Positions 1 through 8,063 of a DNA stretch of 64,000 bases are shown here, piece after piece. This DNA is from Tsuneonella sp. CC-YZS046 (GTDB taxonomy: Bacteria > Pseudomonadota > Alphaproteobacteria > Sphingomonadales > Sphingomonadaceae). Position numbers and translations under genes: made by a program. The stretch's first letter is position 1, and each line of letters opens with the position of its first letter. Location: assembly GCF_035581365.1 (NCBI RefSeq), contig NZ_CP141590.1, positions 1,612,001 through 1,676,000 of the forward strand, in the 5' to 3' direction. The notes beneath the pieces were generated by a model that made no database searches, was not told the origin of the DNA, and saw only the letters and a program-made list of their open reading frames with translations.

Positions 1-957
1 GATCTCGCCGCGCAATTGCGCCGTGGCCGCGCGCTGCGCCAGCTTCGTCCCGAAACTGCGCTTTTCGGGTTTTTCGAGAATGGCGGGGCCGCCCCGTTCG
101 CGCCAGCGTATCATCACTATCCCGCCGCGATTCTCCAGCGCGATCGATATTTGCCCGCCAGCGTTGGAGAAGGCGCCGTATTTCACGGAATTGGTGGCCA
201 GCTCATGCAACAGCAGCGCCAGCGCCGTGGTCGCGGAAGTCCCTATATCGACATCGTCCCCTTCCACCAGAAGCCGCTGCTCGCTGGAGCCGGAATTCTG
301 ATAGGGTGCCATGATCACCGCGATCAGGCCCTTGAGATCGCGCGCGCCTGCAATGCCGTTGTCCCCGACATCGGGGCGGAAATGATCGTGGGCACGGGCA
401 AGCGCGGTGATGCGGGCCATGATGCTTTCGGCCAGCGGACGAAATTCCGAGCGGCGGGGCACCGAAAGGCTGATGATGCTGCCTACCACGGAAAAGATAT
501 TCTTGATGCGATGGGACAATTCCAGGGAGATCAGGCCCAGCCTCTCCTCCGTGCATTTCTGCTGGTCGACATTGGTGCAGGTGCCGAACCACCGCTCGAT
601 CGCCCCCTCGCTGTCCCGCAAGGCCACGCCCCGGGCAAGCATCCAGCGATATTCGCCATCGTGATGGCGCATCCTGTATTCGACCTCATAGGGCTGGCCG
701 CTCGTCACGGATTCGCGCCAGGCGGCGGCGATATGCGGCCGGTCCTCCGGATGGAGCACGTCGATCCAGGCTTCGCCGTCCGTGTCTCCGTGGCTCAACC
801 CCGTAAATTCATACCATTGCCGATTGAAGAAATCCGCCATGCCCGCCGGCGTCGTCGACCAGACCATTTGCGGCAAAGTGTCGAGAATCCCGCGGATGCG
901 GCCGTCATCCAGCCCCAGCAAAAAGCGGGAATGATCCTGTTCCCGAGAACTCGGCAC
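1..957 (-). CDS. PAS-domain HWE/HisKA_2-type sensor histidine kinase (3' end off the window)
   Basis: Cytoplasmic sensor kinase expected to autophosphorylate on His and pass phosphate to a response regulator. At least 319 residues are visible and the C-terminus lies beyond the left edge. One PAS/PAC domain covers about residues 22-135 (WYEFTG, then GEYRWMLARGVALRD). The H-box LELSHRIKN has its His near residue 149. An N-box-like LLHELATNSVKYGA and the HWE-type WRERGGP follow. There is no membrane segment, so the signal should be cytosolic. I chose the GTG start at 957 because a GGGGGAG Shine-Dalgarno sits 7 bases upstream and no ATG lies in frame ahead of the PAS domain. It is divergent from the Crp-like gene at 1118. 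No response regulator is adjacent. Confidence 0.85.
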   Translation of the reverse strand, partial: MPSSREQDHSRFLLGLDDGRIRGILDTLPQMVWSTTPAGMADFFNRQWYEFTGLSHGDTDGEAWIDVLHPEDRPHIAAAWRESVTSGQPYEVEYRMRHHDGEYRWMLARGVALRDSEGAIERWFGTCTNVDQQKCTEERLGLISLELSHRIKNIFSVVGSIISLSVPRRSEFRPLAESIMARITALARAHDHFRPDVGDNGIAGARDLKGLIAVIMAPYQNSGSSEQRLLVEGDDVDIGTSATTALALLLHELATNSVKYGAFSNAGGQISIALENRGGIVMIRWRERGGPAILEKPEKRSFGTKLAQRAATAQLRGEI

Positions 958-989
958 CCGGCTTCTCCCCCTTTTATCAAGCGAAGTCT

Positions 990-1049
990 TGTGCAGACTG
1001 CCGCGATGTCTGTGCGGGAGTAAACACAACTATCGCCTACGTCTGCACA
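990..1049. repeat. inverted repeat between the sensor kinase and the Crp-like gene
   Basis: A perfect 9-base inverted repeat, TGTGCAGAC at 990-998 and GTCTGCACA at 1041-1049, lies in the 160-base divergent promoter region. A further TGTG...CACA pair sits between the arms. It may be an operator for the Crp-like regulator. This is inference; the spacing is wider than a canonical CRP site. Confidence 0.35.
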
Positions 1050-1117
1050 CTTCTGCACAGAGAACCTTTATGGCCGCGCTGCGTTGTCTTTTTCAAGAAG
1101 GAAAGGCGGCCACTCCC

Positions 1118-1864
1118 ATGAACGTTCCTAACCCATTGGATTTCAACACCAACAATCTTCTCCATTCGCTTCGGGAGAAGGATCTGGAACTGCTTGGCCC
1201 ATATCTCAAGGAAAAGCATTTCGAAGCGGGAACAGTGCTTTACGAACCGGGCGACAATGTCCGGACGGTTTATTTCCCCAAAGGCCCTACGCTGGTTTCC
1301 TTCGTGATCGAACTGGCTGACGGACGGGCGGTGGAAACTGTGCTGGTGGGGCGAGAAGGGGCTGTCGGAGGGATCGTCAGCCAAGGGCACCTTCCCGCCT
1401 ATGCGCGCTGCGTGGTCCAGTTTTCCGGCCCGGCCTTCATGATCGATTCCACCGAACTGGAAGTTGCCAAGCATCAGTCGATGACGTTGCGTCATCTGTT
1501 CTCGCGCTATGCCGATTGCCTGGTGGCGCAGATGTTCCAGTCGATAGCCTGCAATGCCGTGCATACGATCGAGCAGAGGACCGCGAAATGGCTGCTCGCG
1601 GCAATAGACCGCACCGGCAGCCAGGAAGTGCCGCTGACGCAGGAACAGCTCGCCTCCATGCTGGGCGTGGGGCGCAGCTATATCAGCCGGGTCATAGGTG
1701 GAATGCGCACGGATTCGCTGATCGAGACGCGCCGAGGCAAGATCAGGGCCGGAGAGCTGGAACGGCTTCGCTGCCTTTCCTGCGATTGCAACGAACTCGT
1801 CCAGCGCCATTTCGACCGCGTGCTGGAAGGCGTCTATCCCCATGAAACGGAGCTTGCCGTGTAA
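1118..1864 (+). CDS. Crp/Fnr-family transcriptional regulator
   Basis: DNA-binding regulator of 248 residues. The N-terminal half is a cyclic-nucleotide-binding-like jelly roll (EAGTVLYEPGDNVRTVYF, then GREGAVGGIVS). The C-terminal winged helix carries the recognition segment LASMLGVGRSYISRVIGG, which is Crp-like but with Tyr/Ile rather than the E. coli Crp contacts. The region between the domains lacks the N-terminal Cys cluster of oxygen-sensing Fnr; three Cys cluster near the C-terminus (CLSCDC), as is seen in other members of this sphingomonad subgroup, with no known role. The ATG at 1118 is preferred, with AAGGAAAGG upstream; an ATG at 1070 is in frame but has a poor ribosome site. The ligand cannot be told. 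Confidence 0.82.
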   Translation: MNVPNPLDFNTNNLLHSLREKDLELLGPYLKEKHFEAGTVLYEPGDNVRTVYFPKGPTLVSFVIELADGRAVETVLVGREGAVGGIVSQGHLPAYARCVVQFSGPAFMIDSTELEVAKHQSMTLRHLFSRYADCLVAQMFQSIACNAVHTIEQRTAKWLLAAIDRTGSQEVPLTQEQLASMLGVGRSYISRVIGGMRTDSLIETRRGKIRAGELERLRCLSCDCNELVQRHFDRVLEGVYPHETELAV

Positions 1865-1880
1865 GGCGGGAAACGGTCCC

Positions 1881-2777
1881 TCAGGGAGACGGGAAGCGCG
1901 CCGCCGGGCGAGGCCCATCGCCGGCCATCCTCTCCCATCGCTCTGCCCTGATGAACTCGACGGGATCGTAAACCCGCGTCTCCCATTGCAGGTCGTCAGG
2001 GCGGGCATGAGGGGCGAGAGACATGGCGCAAACGATATGGCGAAAATGCGGAGCGAGCAGCGCGAGATTGCTCCGCGCGCAGCGCCAGGCCGAATCCGGC
2101 CCATGCTCCTCTCCGAAGAAACCGTTGGATTGCGCCAGCATCCAGGCAACGTTGGAGACATACAAGCTGTCCGGGACGACGCCGGCGGCACGGGCCTCGC
2201 TCATTCCGCCGGATAGCGCCGCAAAGGGGCACTCGCGGTCCATGCCGCCCCGCATGTCGACGCAGGCCAGTTCTATCCGGCCTTCGCGCGCCATCCGGCT
2301 GACGTGACGGAACCGCTCCGGCGCGTGTTCCGCAAGCCAGCTGCCATCGCGCGCCCGGTCGGCCCGGAGCCATTCCCCCGTATCCGGCAGGAACTGGCGC
2401 AATCGCGGCCGGGCCGGCAAGGCGGCGACCGCAAGCTCGATGAATTCCTCCGCGCTGGCGGCGGTGCGCAGGGCCGACAGCACGGCATCCCACACGCGAA
2501 ACTGATGGATATTGATGTCCATCAGCAAAGCCCAGCGCGATTGCCGGGCGGCCACGATGTCGAGATTGCGAAAGCTCCCCCAGCCAAGGTGGAGCCGGTT
2601 CCTCCCCGCATCTTCGGGCCTCCGCAGCAACGCCAGCGCCTGCTCCGCTCCCTCATCCTCGCGCATCGTGACGGTATATCCGCCGCGCTCAGTTTGCAGT
2701 GGCTCCGGCCAGGATTTACCGATAAGCTCTTGCGGATTCCAGCGTTGAGAATCACTTGCAGGGGGGCGGGGGTTCAT
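1881..2777 (-). CDS. conserved protein resembling a class I SAM-dependent methyltransferase fold
   Basis: Not recognised with certainty (298 residues from the ATG at 2777). The middle reads like a Rossmann methyltransferase: LHLGWGSFRNLD resembles glycine-rich motif I, WALLMDIN would end the second strand with an acidic residue, IELACVDMRG could be a later strand and DSLYVSNVAWML another. There is no signal peptide or membrane segment. The C-terminus (VYDPVEFIRAERWERM) is not diagnostic. The start is uncertain: 2777 has no Shine-Dalgarno, and an ATG at 2666 would give a shorter protein that still holds motif I. Its start codon overlaps that of the divergent cupin-like gene, which hints at a shared promoter region and perhaps a shared pathway. 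Confidence 0.5.
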   Translation of the reverse strand: MNPRPPASDSQRWNPQELIGKSWPEPLQTERGGYTVTMREDEGAEQALALLRRPEDAGRNRLHLGWGSFRNLDIVAARQSRWALLMDINIHQFRVWDAVLSALRTAASAEEFIELAVAALPARPRLRQFLPDTGEWLRADRARDGSWLAEHAPERFRHVSRMAREGRIELACVDMRGGMDRECPFAALSGGMSEARAAGVVPDSLYVSNVAWMLAQSNGFFGEEHGPDSAWRCARSNLALLAPHFRHIVCAMSLAPHARPDDLQWETRVYDPVEFIRAERWERMAGDGPRPAARFPSP

Positions 2778-3432
2778 GTTTGCGGTTGAGAGCCGATTGC
2801 GGCGGGAAAACGCAACAGAATTCTTGCGCCTTGATCTCCATCGCCAAAGTGAAGCCGATGACTGGGCGTCTCCCTTTATCGGCGCCATGCTGGGCGGCAT
2901 GTTGTCGACCGCGGATTTCGAGCAGGTAGTGGACAGCTTCGCGGCGAGCGGATGCATCAAGCTGTCCGCCCCGGCGGCGGCTGAAGAAACGCTGCGTTAC
3001 ATAGAGGAAGCCCACCGGATCGACGGCCGGTATGGAGTGGATTGCCCCGAACTCAATTTCCGCAGCCTCTGGCTCGCAGGGGAACATGGCCGCCCCGGCG
3101 CGATCTATATCGATGCGCCAGCGGAACGGATGCCCGCGCCGAGATCGCCGGTTCAACTCAATCGCCCGCTTCACCTCCATGATTCCGGGAGGATGGCGCT
3201 TATCCTGCATGGGGCCGCCACCTTCATCATGGGCGAGCCGGGCAGCCGGGATTCAAGCACCCTGGCGCGCATTCCGGTATCGGCCGGGGATCTGTTGTTC
3301 TGGCCCGCCTGGACCGCGCACAGCTTCGACGCGCAGGACGGCTTCGGCCTGCTTTCGGGCATGGCCGTTTACGTATCGCCGGAAGAAGATGGTTTCAGCC
3401 TTCCGATCAGCTCGAAGGATCGGCGCCAATAG
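2776..3432 (+). CDS. cupin-like protein
   Basis: Protein of 218 residues. The C-terminal half looks like a single cupin barrel: HLHDSGRMALILHGAA (motif 1-like, with His residues that could bind metal) and SAGDLLFWPAWTAHSFDA (motif 2-like). The N-terminal 110 residues are unassigned. No signal peptide is seen. The ATG at 2776 follows a G-rich tract that can act as a ribosome site; ATGs at 2887 and 2899 are alternatives with weaker sites. It is divergent from the methyltransferase-like gene. It could be an enzyme (dioxygenase, isomerase) or a small-molecule-binding protein; the sequence does not decide. Confidence 0.6.
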   Translation: MFAVESRLRRENATEFLRLDLHRQSEADDWASPFIGAMLGGMLSTADFEQVVDSFAASGCIKLSAPAAAEETLRYIEEAHRIDGRYGVDCPELNFRSLWLAGEHGRPGAIYIDAPAERMPAPRSPVQLNRPLHLHDSGRMALILHGAATFIMGEPGSRDSSTLARIPVSAGDLLFWPAWTAHSFDAQDGFGLLSGMAVYVSPEEDGFSLPISSKDRRQ

Positions 3433-3496
3433 GCGGATTGCACATGGAACACAGCCTGCCAGTCAATCGAAGCAGTTCGCGGAAGGAACTCCTGCC

Positions 3497-3934
3497 ATGA
3501 AGACGCATTTCCCGCTCGCGCTTGCAATCGTTGGAGCAGCGGCGCTCTCCGCCTGCGCGACCTACGAGCAGCCCGCTCCCATCACCGGCCTGTCCGGCTC
3601 CACCTGGAAGCTGGTGAGTATCGCTTCGACGGACGATGCGCAGGGCGTGAAGACGCCGGGCGAACGCAGCTATGCGCTCACCTTCAATGTGGATGGCACC
3701 CTGAACGGAGCGCTGGATTGCAATCGCGCGGCCGGGCGCTGGACCACCAGCGGCGAAAACGGGCTTTCGATCACGCCGATGACCCTCACCCGCGCGCTGT
3801 GCCCCGAACCCCGGCTCGACACCGTCCTGGTCGAACACTTGCCGCATGTCGCCAGCTACCAGATCAAGGACGGGCGTCTGTTCCTCACCCTGCAGGCCGA
3901 CGGCGGCATCCTGGAGTTCGAACCGGCAAGTTGA
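3497..3934 (+). CDS. META-domain (HslJ-like) lipoprotein
   Basis: Small outer-envelope lipoprotein of 145 residues. The signal peptide ends in a lipobox, ALSAC, with Cys near residue 20. The rest is one META domain: LSGSTWKLVSI at the start, ALTFNVDGTLNGALDCNRAAG in the centre, and the closing DGRLFLTLQADGGILEFEP. META proteins such as HslJ are linked to heat and novobiocin resistance in E. coli, but their biochemical role is unclear. The ATG at 3497 has GGAAGGA upstream. It follows the cupin-like gene by 64 bases and may be cotranscribed with it. Confidence 0.85.
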   Translation: MKTHFPLALAIVGAAALSACATYEQPAPITGLSGSTWKLVSIASTDDAQGVKTPGERSYALTFNVDGTLNGALDCNRAAGRWTTSGENGLSITPMTLTRALCPEPRLDTVLVEHLPHVASYQIKDGRLFLTLQADGGILEFEPAS

Positions 3935-3944
3935 CCGCCCGGCT

Positions 3945-4751
3945 TCAGGCGGAGGTCAGATGGGCAACCAGGGCCTTCACCTTCTTCTGCCGCCATTGCG
4001 GCGTCGGCGCGACCAGCCAGTAGGCGCGGCGGCTGGCGACAGGCTCGCCCAGCGGCTCCACTCGTCCGGCGTCGATCCAGCTTTCGGCCAGCAGCGCGGG
4101 CACGGTGGCCACGCCCAGCCCGGCCGCCGCGGCGGCCAGCGCCTGCCCCGCATCGGCAACGCTGAGGGCAGGCTCATCCACCCCCTCGGCAGCGGGATCG
4201 CCCGGCCACAGGATGCAGGTAGCCTCGTCATCCTCCGTCTTCCCCGCGGCGGTGACCCGCCACCTTGCCGGCTCCCCGATCATGACCCCTTCCAGATCGC
4301 CGGGGCCTTCCGCCCAGAGCACGGCAAGATCGAGATTGGCGCTGGTGAAATCCGCGGCTTCCCCATCCAGCAAGGCATAATGCACTTCCGGATTGGCGGC
4401 GCGGAATGCCGCCAGGCGAGGCCCGAGCCAGGATTCGAAGAAATCGCGGGGCGCGGCAATGGTGTAGCGATGGCTCGCCTGCCCAGCCTGCATCGCCCGC
4501 ACCGATTCCTCGAAATGGAGGAACCCTTCGCGCAACGGGTCCAGCCCGGCCATGGCTTCCTCGGTCAGTTCGAGGCCCTTGCTGGTGCGGCGGAACAGCA
4601 CGACGCCGAGCACATCCTCCAGCGCGCGAATCTGCTGGCCGACCGCCGCCGGCGTCACCGCCAGTTCGTCGGCCGCGCGCGTGAACGAAAGGTGCCGGGC
4701 CGCCGCATCGAACACACGCAGGGCATTGAGCGGAAGATGAGTGCGCTTCAT
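3945..4751 (-). CDS. LysR-family transcriptional regulator (GcvA-like)
   Basis: Regulator of 268 residues. The N-terminal winged helix-turn-helix spans about residues 6-65 (LNALRVFDAAARHLSFTRAA, then AVTPAAVGQQIRALED), typical of the GcvA/AmpR branch. The effector domain is of the periplasmic-binding type 2 fold but is short for the family, which usually runs to about 290-300 residues. It converges with the META lipoprotein gene, 10 bases away. LysR genes usually control a divergent neighbour, but upstream at 4849 lies apaG in the same orientation, so the target is unknown. Confidence 0.87.
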   Translation of the reverse strand: MKRTHLPLNALRVFDAAARHLSFTRAADELAVTPAAVGQQIRALEDVLGVVLFRRTSKGLELTEEAMAGLDPLREGFLHFEESVRAMQAGQASHRYTIAAPRDFFESWLGPRLAAFRAANPEVHYALLDGEAADFTSANLDLAVLWAEGPGDLEGVMIGEPARWRVTAAGKTEDDEATCILWPGDPAAEGVDEPALSVADAGQALAAAAAGLGVATVPALLAESWIDAGRVEPLGEPVASRRAYWLVAPTPQWRQKKVKALVAHLTSA

Positions 4752-4848
4752 GCGGCTCCCTTAGTCCGCCGGGTGGGCAGCGGCAATCTCTCTCGATCCG
4801 GAATGCATCGCCGGGGCAGGCTCGCAAGGACCGGCAAAGTCCCGCCGA

Positions 4849-5247
4849 TCAGCCGGCGGTGGCCGGCGCCGCCAGCGAGAAGAAGGGAATCGCCACTTCC
4901 ATCAGCGAGCCATCTTCCCGGCGGAAGGTGTAATGCCCTTCCATGCTGCCATGCGGCGTATTGAGCGGGCAGCCCGACACGTAATCATGCGACTTGCCCG
5001 GTTCCAGCACCGGCTGCTCGCCCACCACCCCTTCACCATCGACGTAATTGATGAGGCCCTGCCCGTCCGTGATCCGCCAGTGGCGCGAAATGAGCTGCAC
5101 CGTGATGTCCGAATGGTTTTCGATCCGGATGTGATAGACCCAGAACCACTTCCCGGCGGCGACGTGGGATTGTTCGGGCATGAAGTTGACCGCCACGCGG
5201 ACGGCGATGCCATCTGTGAAGGCTGCGTGCTGGAAAAGCTGTTCCAT
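4849..5247 (-). CDS. apaG: ApaG protein
   Basis: Full-length ApaG (132 residues), a single fibronectin-III-like domain. Family marks are WFWVYHIRIENHSDITVQL, SRHWRITDGQG, the loop GEGVVGEQPVLEPG and the closing GSMEGHYTFR. ApaG is associated with diadenosine tetraphosphate hydrolase ApaH and with cobalt/magnesium tolerance in enterobacteria; the molecular role is not settled. No apaH is visible here. It sits between the LysR gene and the second sensor kinase, all leftward. Confidence 0.93.
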   Translation of the reverse strand: MEQLFQHAAFTDGIAVRVAVNFMPEQSHVAAGKWFWVYHIRIENHSDITVQLISRHWRITDGQGLINYVDGEGVVGEQPVLEPGKSHDYVSGCPLNTPHGSMEGHYTFRREDGSLMEVAIPFFSLAAPATAG

Positions 5248-5303
5248 AGCGCGTCCAGCCTAATCCCAAACCATTCCTTGGCAAGGGGGGATAGCGAACG
5301 ATT

Positions 5304-6659
5304 TCAAGGAAAGGCGGTGACAACCTGATCCGAAAGAGTGGTCTTGCTGGTGAACGACCAGACCACGCCCTCGGGATGATATTCCAGCGAAACCTCGGCA
5401 TCCAGGCCGTGCCGGGGCACCCAGTCGATCAGTTGCGTGCCGAAACCCTTGCGCGTGGGCGCGGCCACCGGCGGCCCATCCCGCTCGCGCCATTCGATGC
5501 AAAGCGCCTTGCCGTCCTCCACATGCTTCCAGAGAATCGTGACCTTGCCGGCGGGCACGGACAGCGCGCCATGCTTGAGCGCATTGGTCGCCAGTTCGTG
5601 CAGGGCCATGCCGATGATCTCCGCCCCCCTGGGCTTGATCGAAATATCGGGGCCTTGCACTTCGATCCGGTCCGCCACTTCGCTGACAAAGGCAAGCTGG
5701 CGTTCGACCAGCTCGGTCAGCGGAACCTCGCCCCAGTTGCGATTGACGAGAATATCCTGATTGAGCGCAAGGCTGGCGACACGCCGCTCGAACTGGTCGA
5801 TGAAGCTTTCCACCGTTCCATCGCCGGCGGATCGGCGGGCAATGGCCTGCACGGTCGCCAGCATGTTCTTGGCGCGATGGTTGACCTCAGCCAGCAGGAG
5901 CTTGATCTGCTCGGCCTGCTCACGCTGTTCGGTAATGTCGGTATTGGTGCCGAACCACTGGCTTATCGCACCCTGCTCGTCCCGGATCGGCTCCGCCCGG
6001 GAGAGGAACCAGCGATAATCGCCATCCCTGCTCCGCAGCGGGAATGTGTCTTCCCACAACTCGCCGGTTTCAAGGGAATGGCGAAAGCGCCGTTCCACCC
6101 GTTCGAGATGATCGGGATGATGCACCCCGCGCCAGCCCCAGCCGCGCATATCCTCGAAATTCGTGCCGGTATAATCGAACCAGCGCTGATTATACCAGAC
6201 GATCTCCCCATCGGCCTGCGCGATCCATGCGAGCTGGGCGATATTGTTGGCCAGCAACTGGAACCGCTTCTCGCTCTCCTCCAGCCGCCAGATCGTGTTG
6301 AGATAGTGAGTCGCGTCCCGCGCGATCTTGCTGGCCCCGACGATTTCGCCATCGGCATTGCGAACAGGCGAAACCGTCACCGAGACATCGATAAGCGTGC
6401 CGTCCCTGTGCAACCGCTTGGTGAAAAATTGCCCGACCATCTCGCCGCAACGAATGCGGGCCAGGATCTCATCCTCTTCCCCTTGACGATCCGGGGGGAG
6501 CAGCCGGCGAATGGACTGGCCGACCATTTCCTCCGCCGAATAGCCGAAGATACGTTCGGCGGCGGGGTTCCAGCTGATGATTATGCCGTCGGTGTCCTTC
6601 GCGACGATCGCATCCTCGGAGGATTCGACCAGCGCGGCATAATGCTCCTCCCCTTTCAT
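5304..6659 (-). CDS. sensor histidine kinase with two PAS domains and HWE-type kinase core
   Basis: Soluble sensor kinase of 451 residues. The first PAS domain covers about 7-120 (ESSEDAIVAKDTDGIIISWN), the second PAS/PAC about 128-245 (WYNQRWFDYTG, then GDYRWFLSRAEPIRD). The H-box EVNHRAKNMLATVQAIARR has its His at 261. The N-box (LHELATNALKHGALS) and WRERDGPPV define the HWE family. I place the start at the ATG at 6659, just before the PAS domain, with AAGGAG upstream; an in-frame TTG at 6749 would add 30 residues. The second PAS and kinase regions resemble the kinase at the left edge, so the two may be paralogues. HWE kinases in this group often feed the general stress response, but no phyR-ecfG is nearby. 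Confidence 0.88.
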   Translation of the reverse strand: MKGEEHYAALVESSEDAIVAKDTDGIIISWNPAAERIFGYSAEEMVGQSIRRLLPPDRQGEEDEILARIRCGEMVGQFFTKRLHRDGTLIDVSVTVSPVRNADGEIVGASKIARDATHYLNTIWRLEESEKRFQLLANNIAQLAWIAQADGEIVWYNQRWFDYTGTNFEDMRGWGWRGVHHPDHLERVERRFRHSLETGELWEDTFPLRSRDGDYRWFLSRAEPIRDEQGAISQWFGTNTDITEQREQAEQIKLLLAEVNHRAKNMLATVQAIARRSAGDGTVESFIDQFERRVASLALNQDILVNRNWGEVPLTELVERQLAFVSEVADRIEVQGPDISIKPRGAEIIGMALHELATNALKHGALSVPAGKVTILWKHVEDGKALCIEWRERDGPPVAAPTRKGFGTQLIDWVPRHGLDAEVSLEYHPEGVVWSFTSKTTLSDQVVTAFP

Positions 6660-6771
6660 CCGAGCTGCACTCTCCTTGGCCGCCGCGCTGCGGTTCCCGG
6701 CATGGGCCGCGCGCCGCGTCAGCGATAATGATCCATGGTCCGTCCTCAACGCACCGCGCGGGTAAATTGTT

Positions 6772-7980
6772 TCACAGCCCGGCCTTTTTCAGCGCCTGGT
6801 CCATATCCTCGATCAGATCGTCGATGTCCTCCAGCCCCACATTGATGCGCAGCATTCCTTCCTCGACGCCCATCTCGGCCCGCCCTTCCGGCCCGACATT
6901 GTGATGGGTGGTGGATGCCGGGTGGCACATCAGGCTCTTGGAATCGCCGATATTGTTGGAGATGTCGATCAGCTCCAGCGCATCCAGCACCGCATGGGCC
7001 TGCGCCCTTCCGCCATCCAGGATGAAGCTGAAGATCGGCCCGCAGGCATCCATCTGCCTGGCGGCCAGATCGTGCTGCGGATGGCTCGGCAGGCCGGGAT
7101 GCAGCATGCGCGGCACCCGCCCTTCGATGAATTGGCCCAGCTTGAGCGCATTTTCGCTCTGCCGCCGGGCGCGCAGTTCCAGCGTTTCCAGTCCCTTGAA
7201 CACGATCCAGGCGTTGAAGGGCGAACAATTGGGGCCGGTATTGCGCTGGAACGGCAGCAGCACCTCGTTGATGAAGGCTTCGCTGCCGCACACCGCGCCC
7301 GCCAGCACCCTGCCCTGGCCGTCCATCAGCTTGGTGGCGGAATAGGCGACCACATCCGCGCCGAATTCGAGCGGCCGCTGCAGCACCGGGGTGCAGAAGG
7401 CATTGTCGACCACGCTGACGATGCCATGCGCTCTGGCCAGGCCGCAGACATATTCCATGTCGACCAGCTCCATCGTCGGATTGGCCGGGGTCTCGAAGAA
7501 GAACACCTTGGTGTTGGGCCGGATCGCGGCTTCCCACGCAGCATTGTCGGCACCGTCCACGATCGTCTTCTCGATACCGAAGCGCGGCAGCAGATTGTCC
7601 ACGATCCAGCGGCAGGAACCGAACGCCGCGCGCGCCGACACGATATGATCCCCCGCCGAAAGCTGGCAGAGCAAGGCCGTGGTCATCGCCGCCATGCCGG
7701 TTGCCTGGGCGCGGCAGGCCTCCGCCCCTTCCATCAGCGCAATGCGTTCCTCCAGCATGGCCACGCTGGGGTTCTGCAGGCGGGAATAGGTCATTCCTTC
7801 CTGCTCGCCGGCGAAACGCGCGGCCACGGTCGCCGCATCGTCATAGGTATAGCCGGAGGTGAGGAACAGCGCTTCGCTGGTCTCCCCATGCTCCGAACGC
7901 CAGGTGCCGCCGCGCACCGCCCGAGTCGCGGGGCGCCATTTGCGGGTGATGGAACGGTCTGTGCCGGTGGTTTTCTTCAT
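6772..7980 (-). CDS. metZ: O-succinylhomoserine sulfhydrylase
   Basis: PLP enzyme of methionine synthesis (402 residues) that makes homocysteine from O-succinylhomoserine and sulfide. It is a Cys/Met-metabolism fold-type I enzyme: TSGYTYDDAA and MTYSRLQNPS at the N-terminus, the phosphate-binding ATGMAAMTTALL, FFETPANPTMELVD, and the PLP-lysine segment YSATKLMDGQG. SLMCHPASTTHHNV near the C-terminus is typical of MetZ/MetB. Start ATG at 7980. It is divergent from the GT39 gene across 83 bases. MetB or a related lyase is the alternative, but the overall sequence fits MetZ best. Confidence 0.9.
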   Translation of the reverse strand: MKKTTGTDRSITRKWRPATRAVRGGTWRSEHGETSEALFLTSGYTYDDAATVAARFAGEQEGMTYSRLQNPSVAMLEERIALMEGAEACRAQATGMAAMTTALLCQLSAGDHIVSARAAFGSCRWIVDNLLPRFGIEKTIVDGADNAAWEAAIRPNTKVFFFETPANPTMELVDMEYVCGLARAHGIVSVVDNAFCTPVLQRPLEFGADVVAYSATKLMDGQGRVLAGAVCGSEAFINEVLLPFQRNTGPNCSPFNAWIVFKGLETLELRARRQSENALKLGQFIEGRVPRMLHPGLPSHPQHDLAARQMDACGPIFSFILDGGRAQAHAVLDALELIDISNNIGDSKSLMCHPASTTHHNVGPEGRAEMGVEEGMLRINVGLEDIDDLIEDMDQALKKAGL

Positions 7981-8063
7981 GGCCGCGCGTTTACGGGCGG
8001 CACGGCACGGGTGCAAGCGGCAAGCTTGCTTCCGGGCCGCGCGCGCAGTATCGGTCCCGCCCG

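Noticed and set aside
7981-8063. SAM-II riboswitch in front of metZ
   Set aside because: The 83-base spacer has a TTGCA and a GTAAA segment, but I cannot build the pseudoknot and conserved pairs of that riboswitch.
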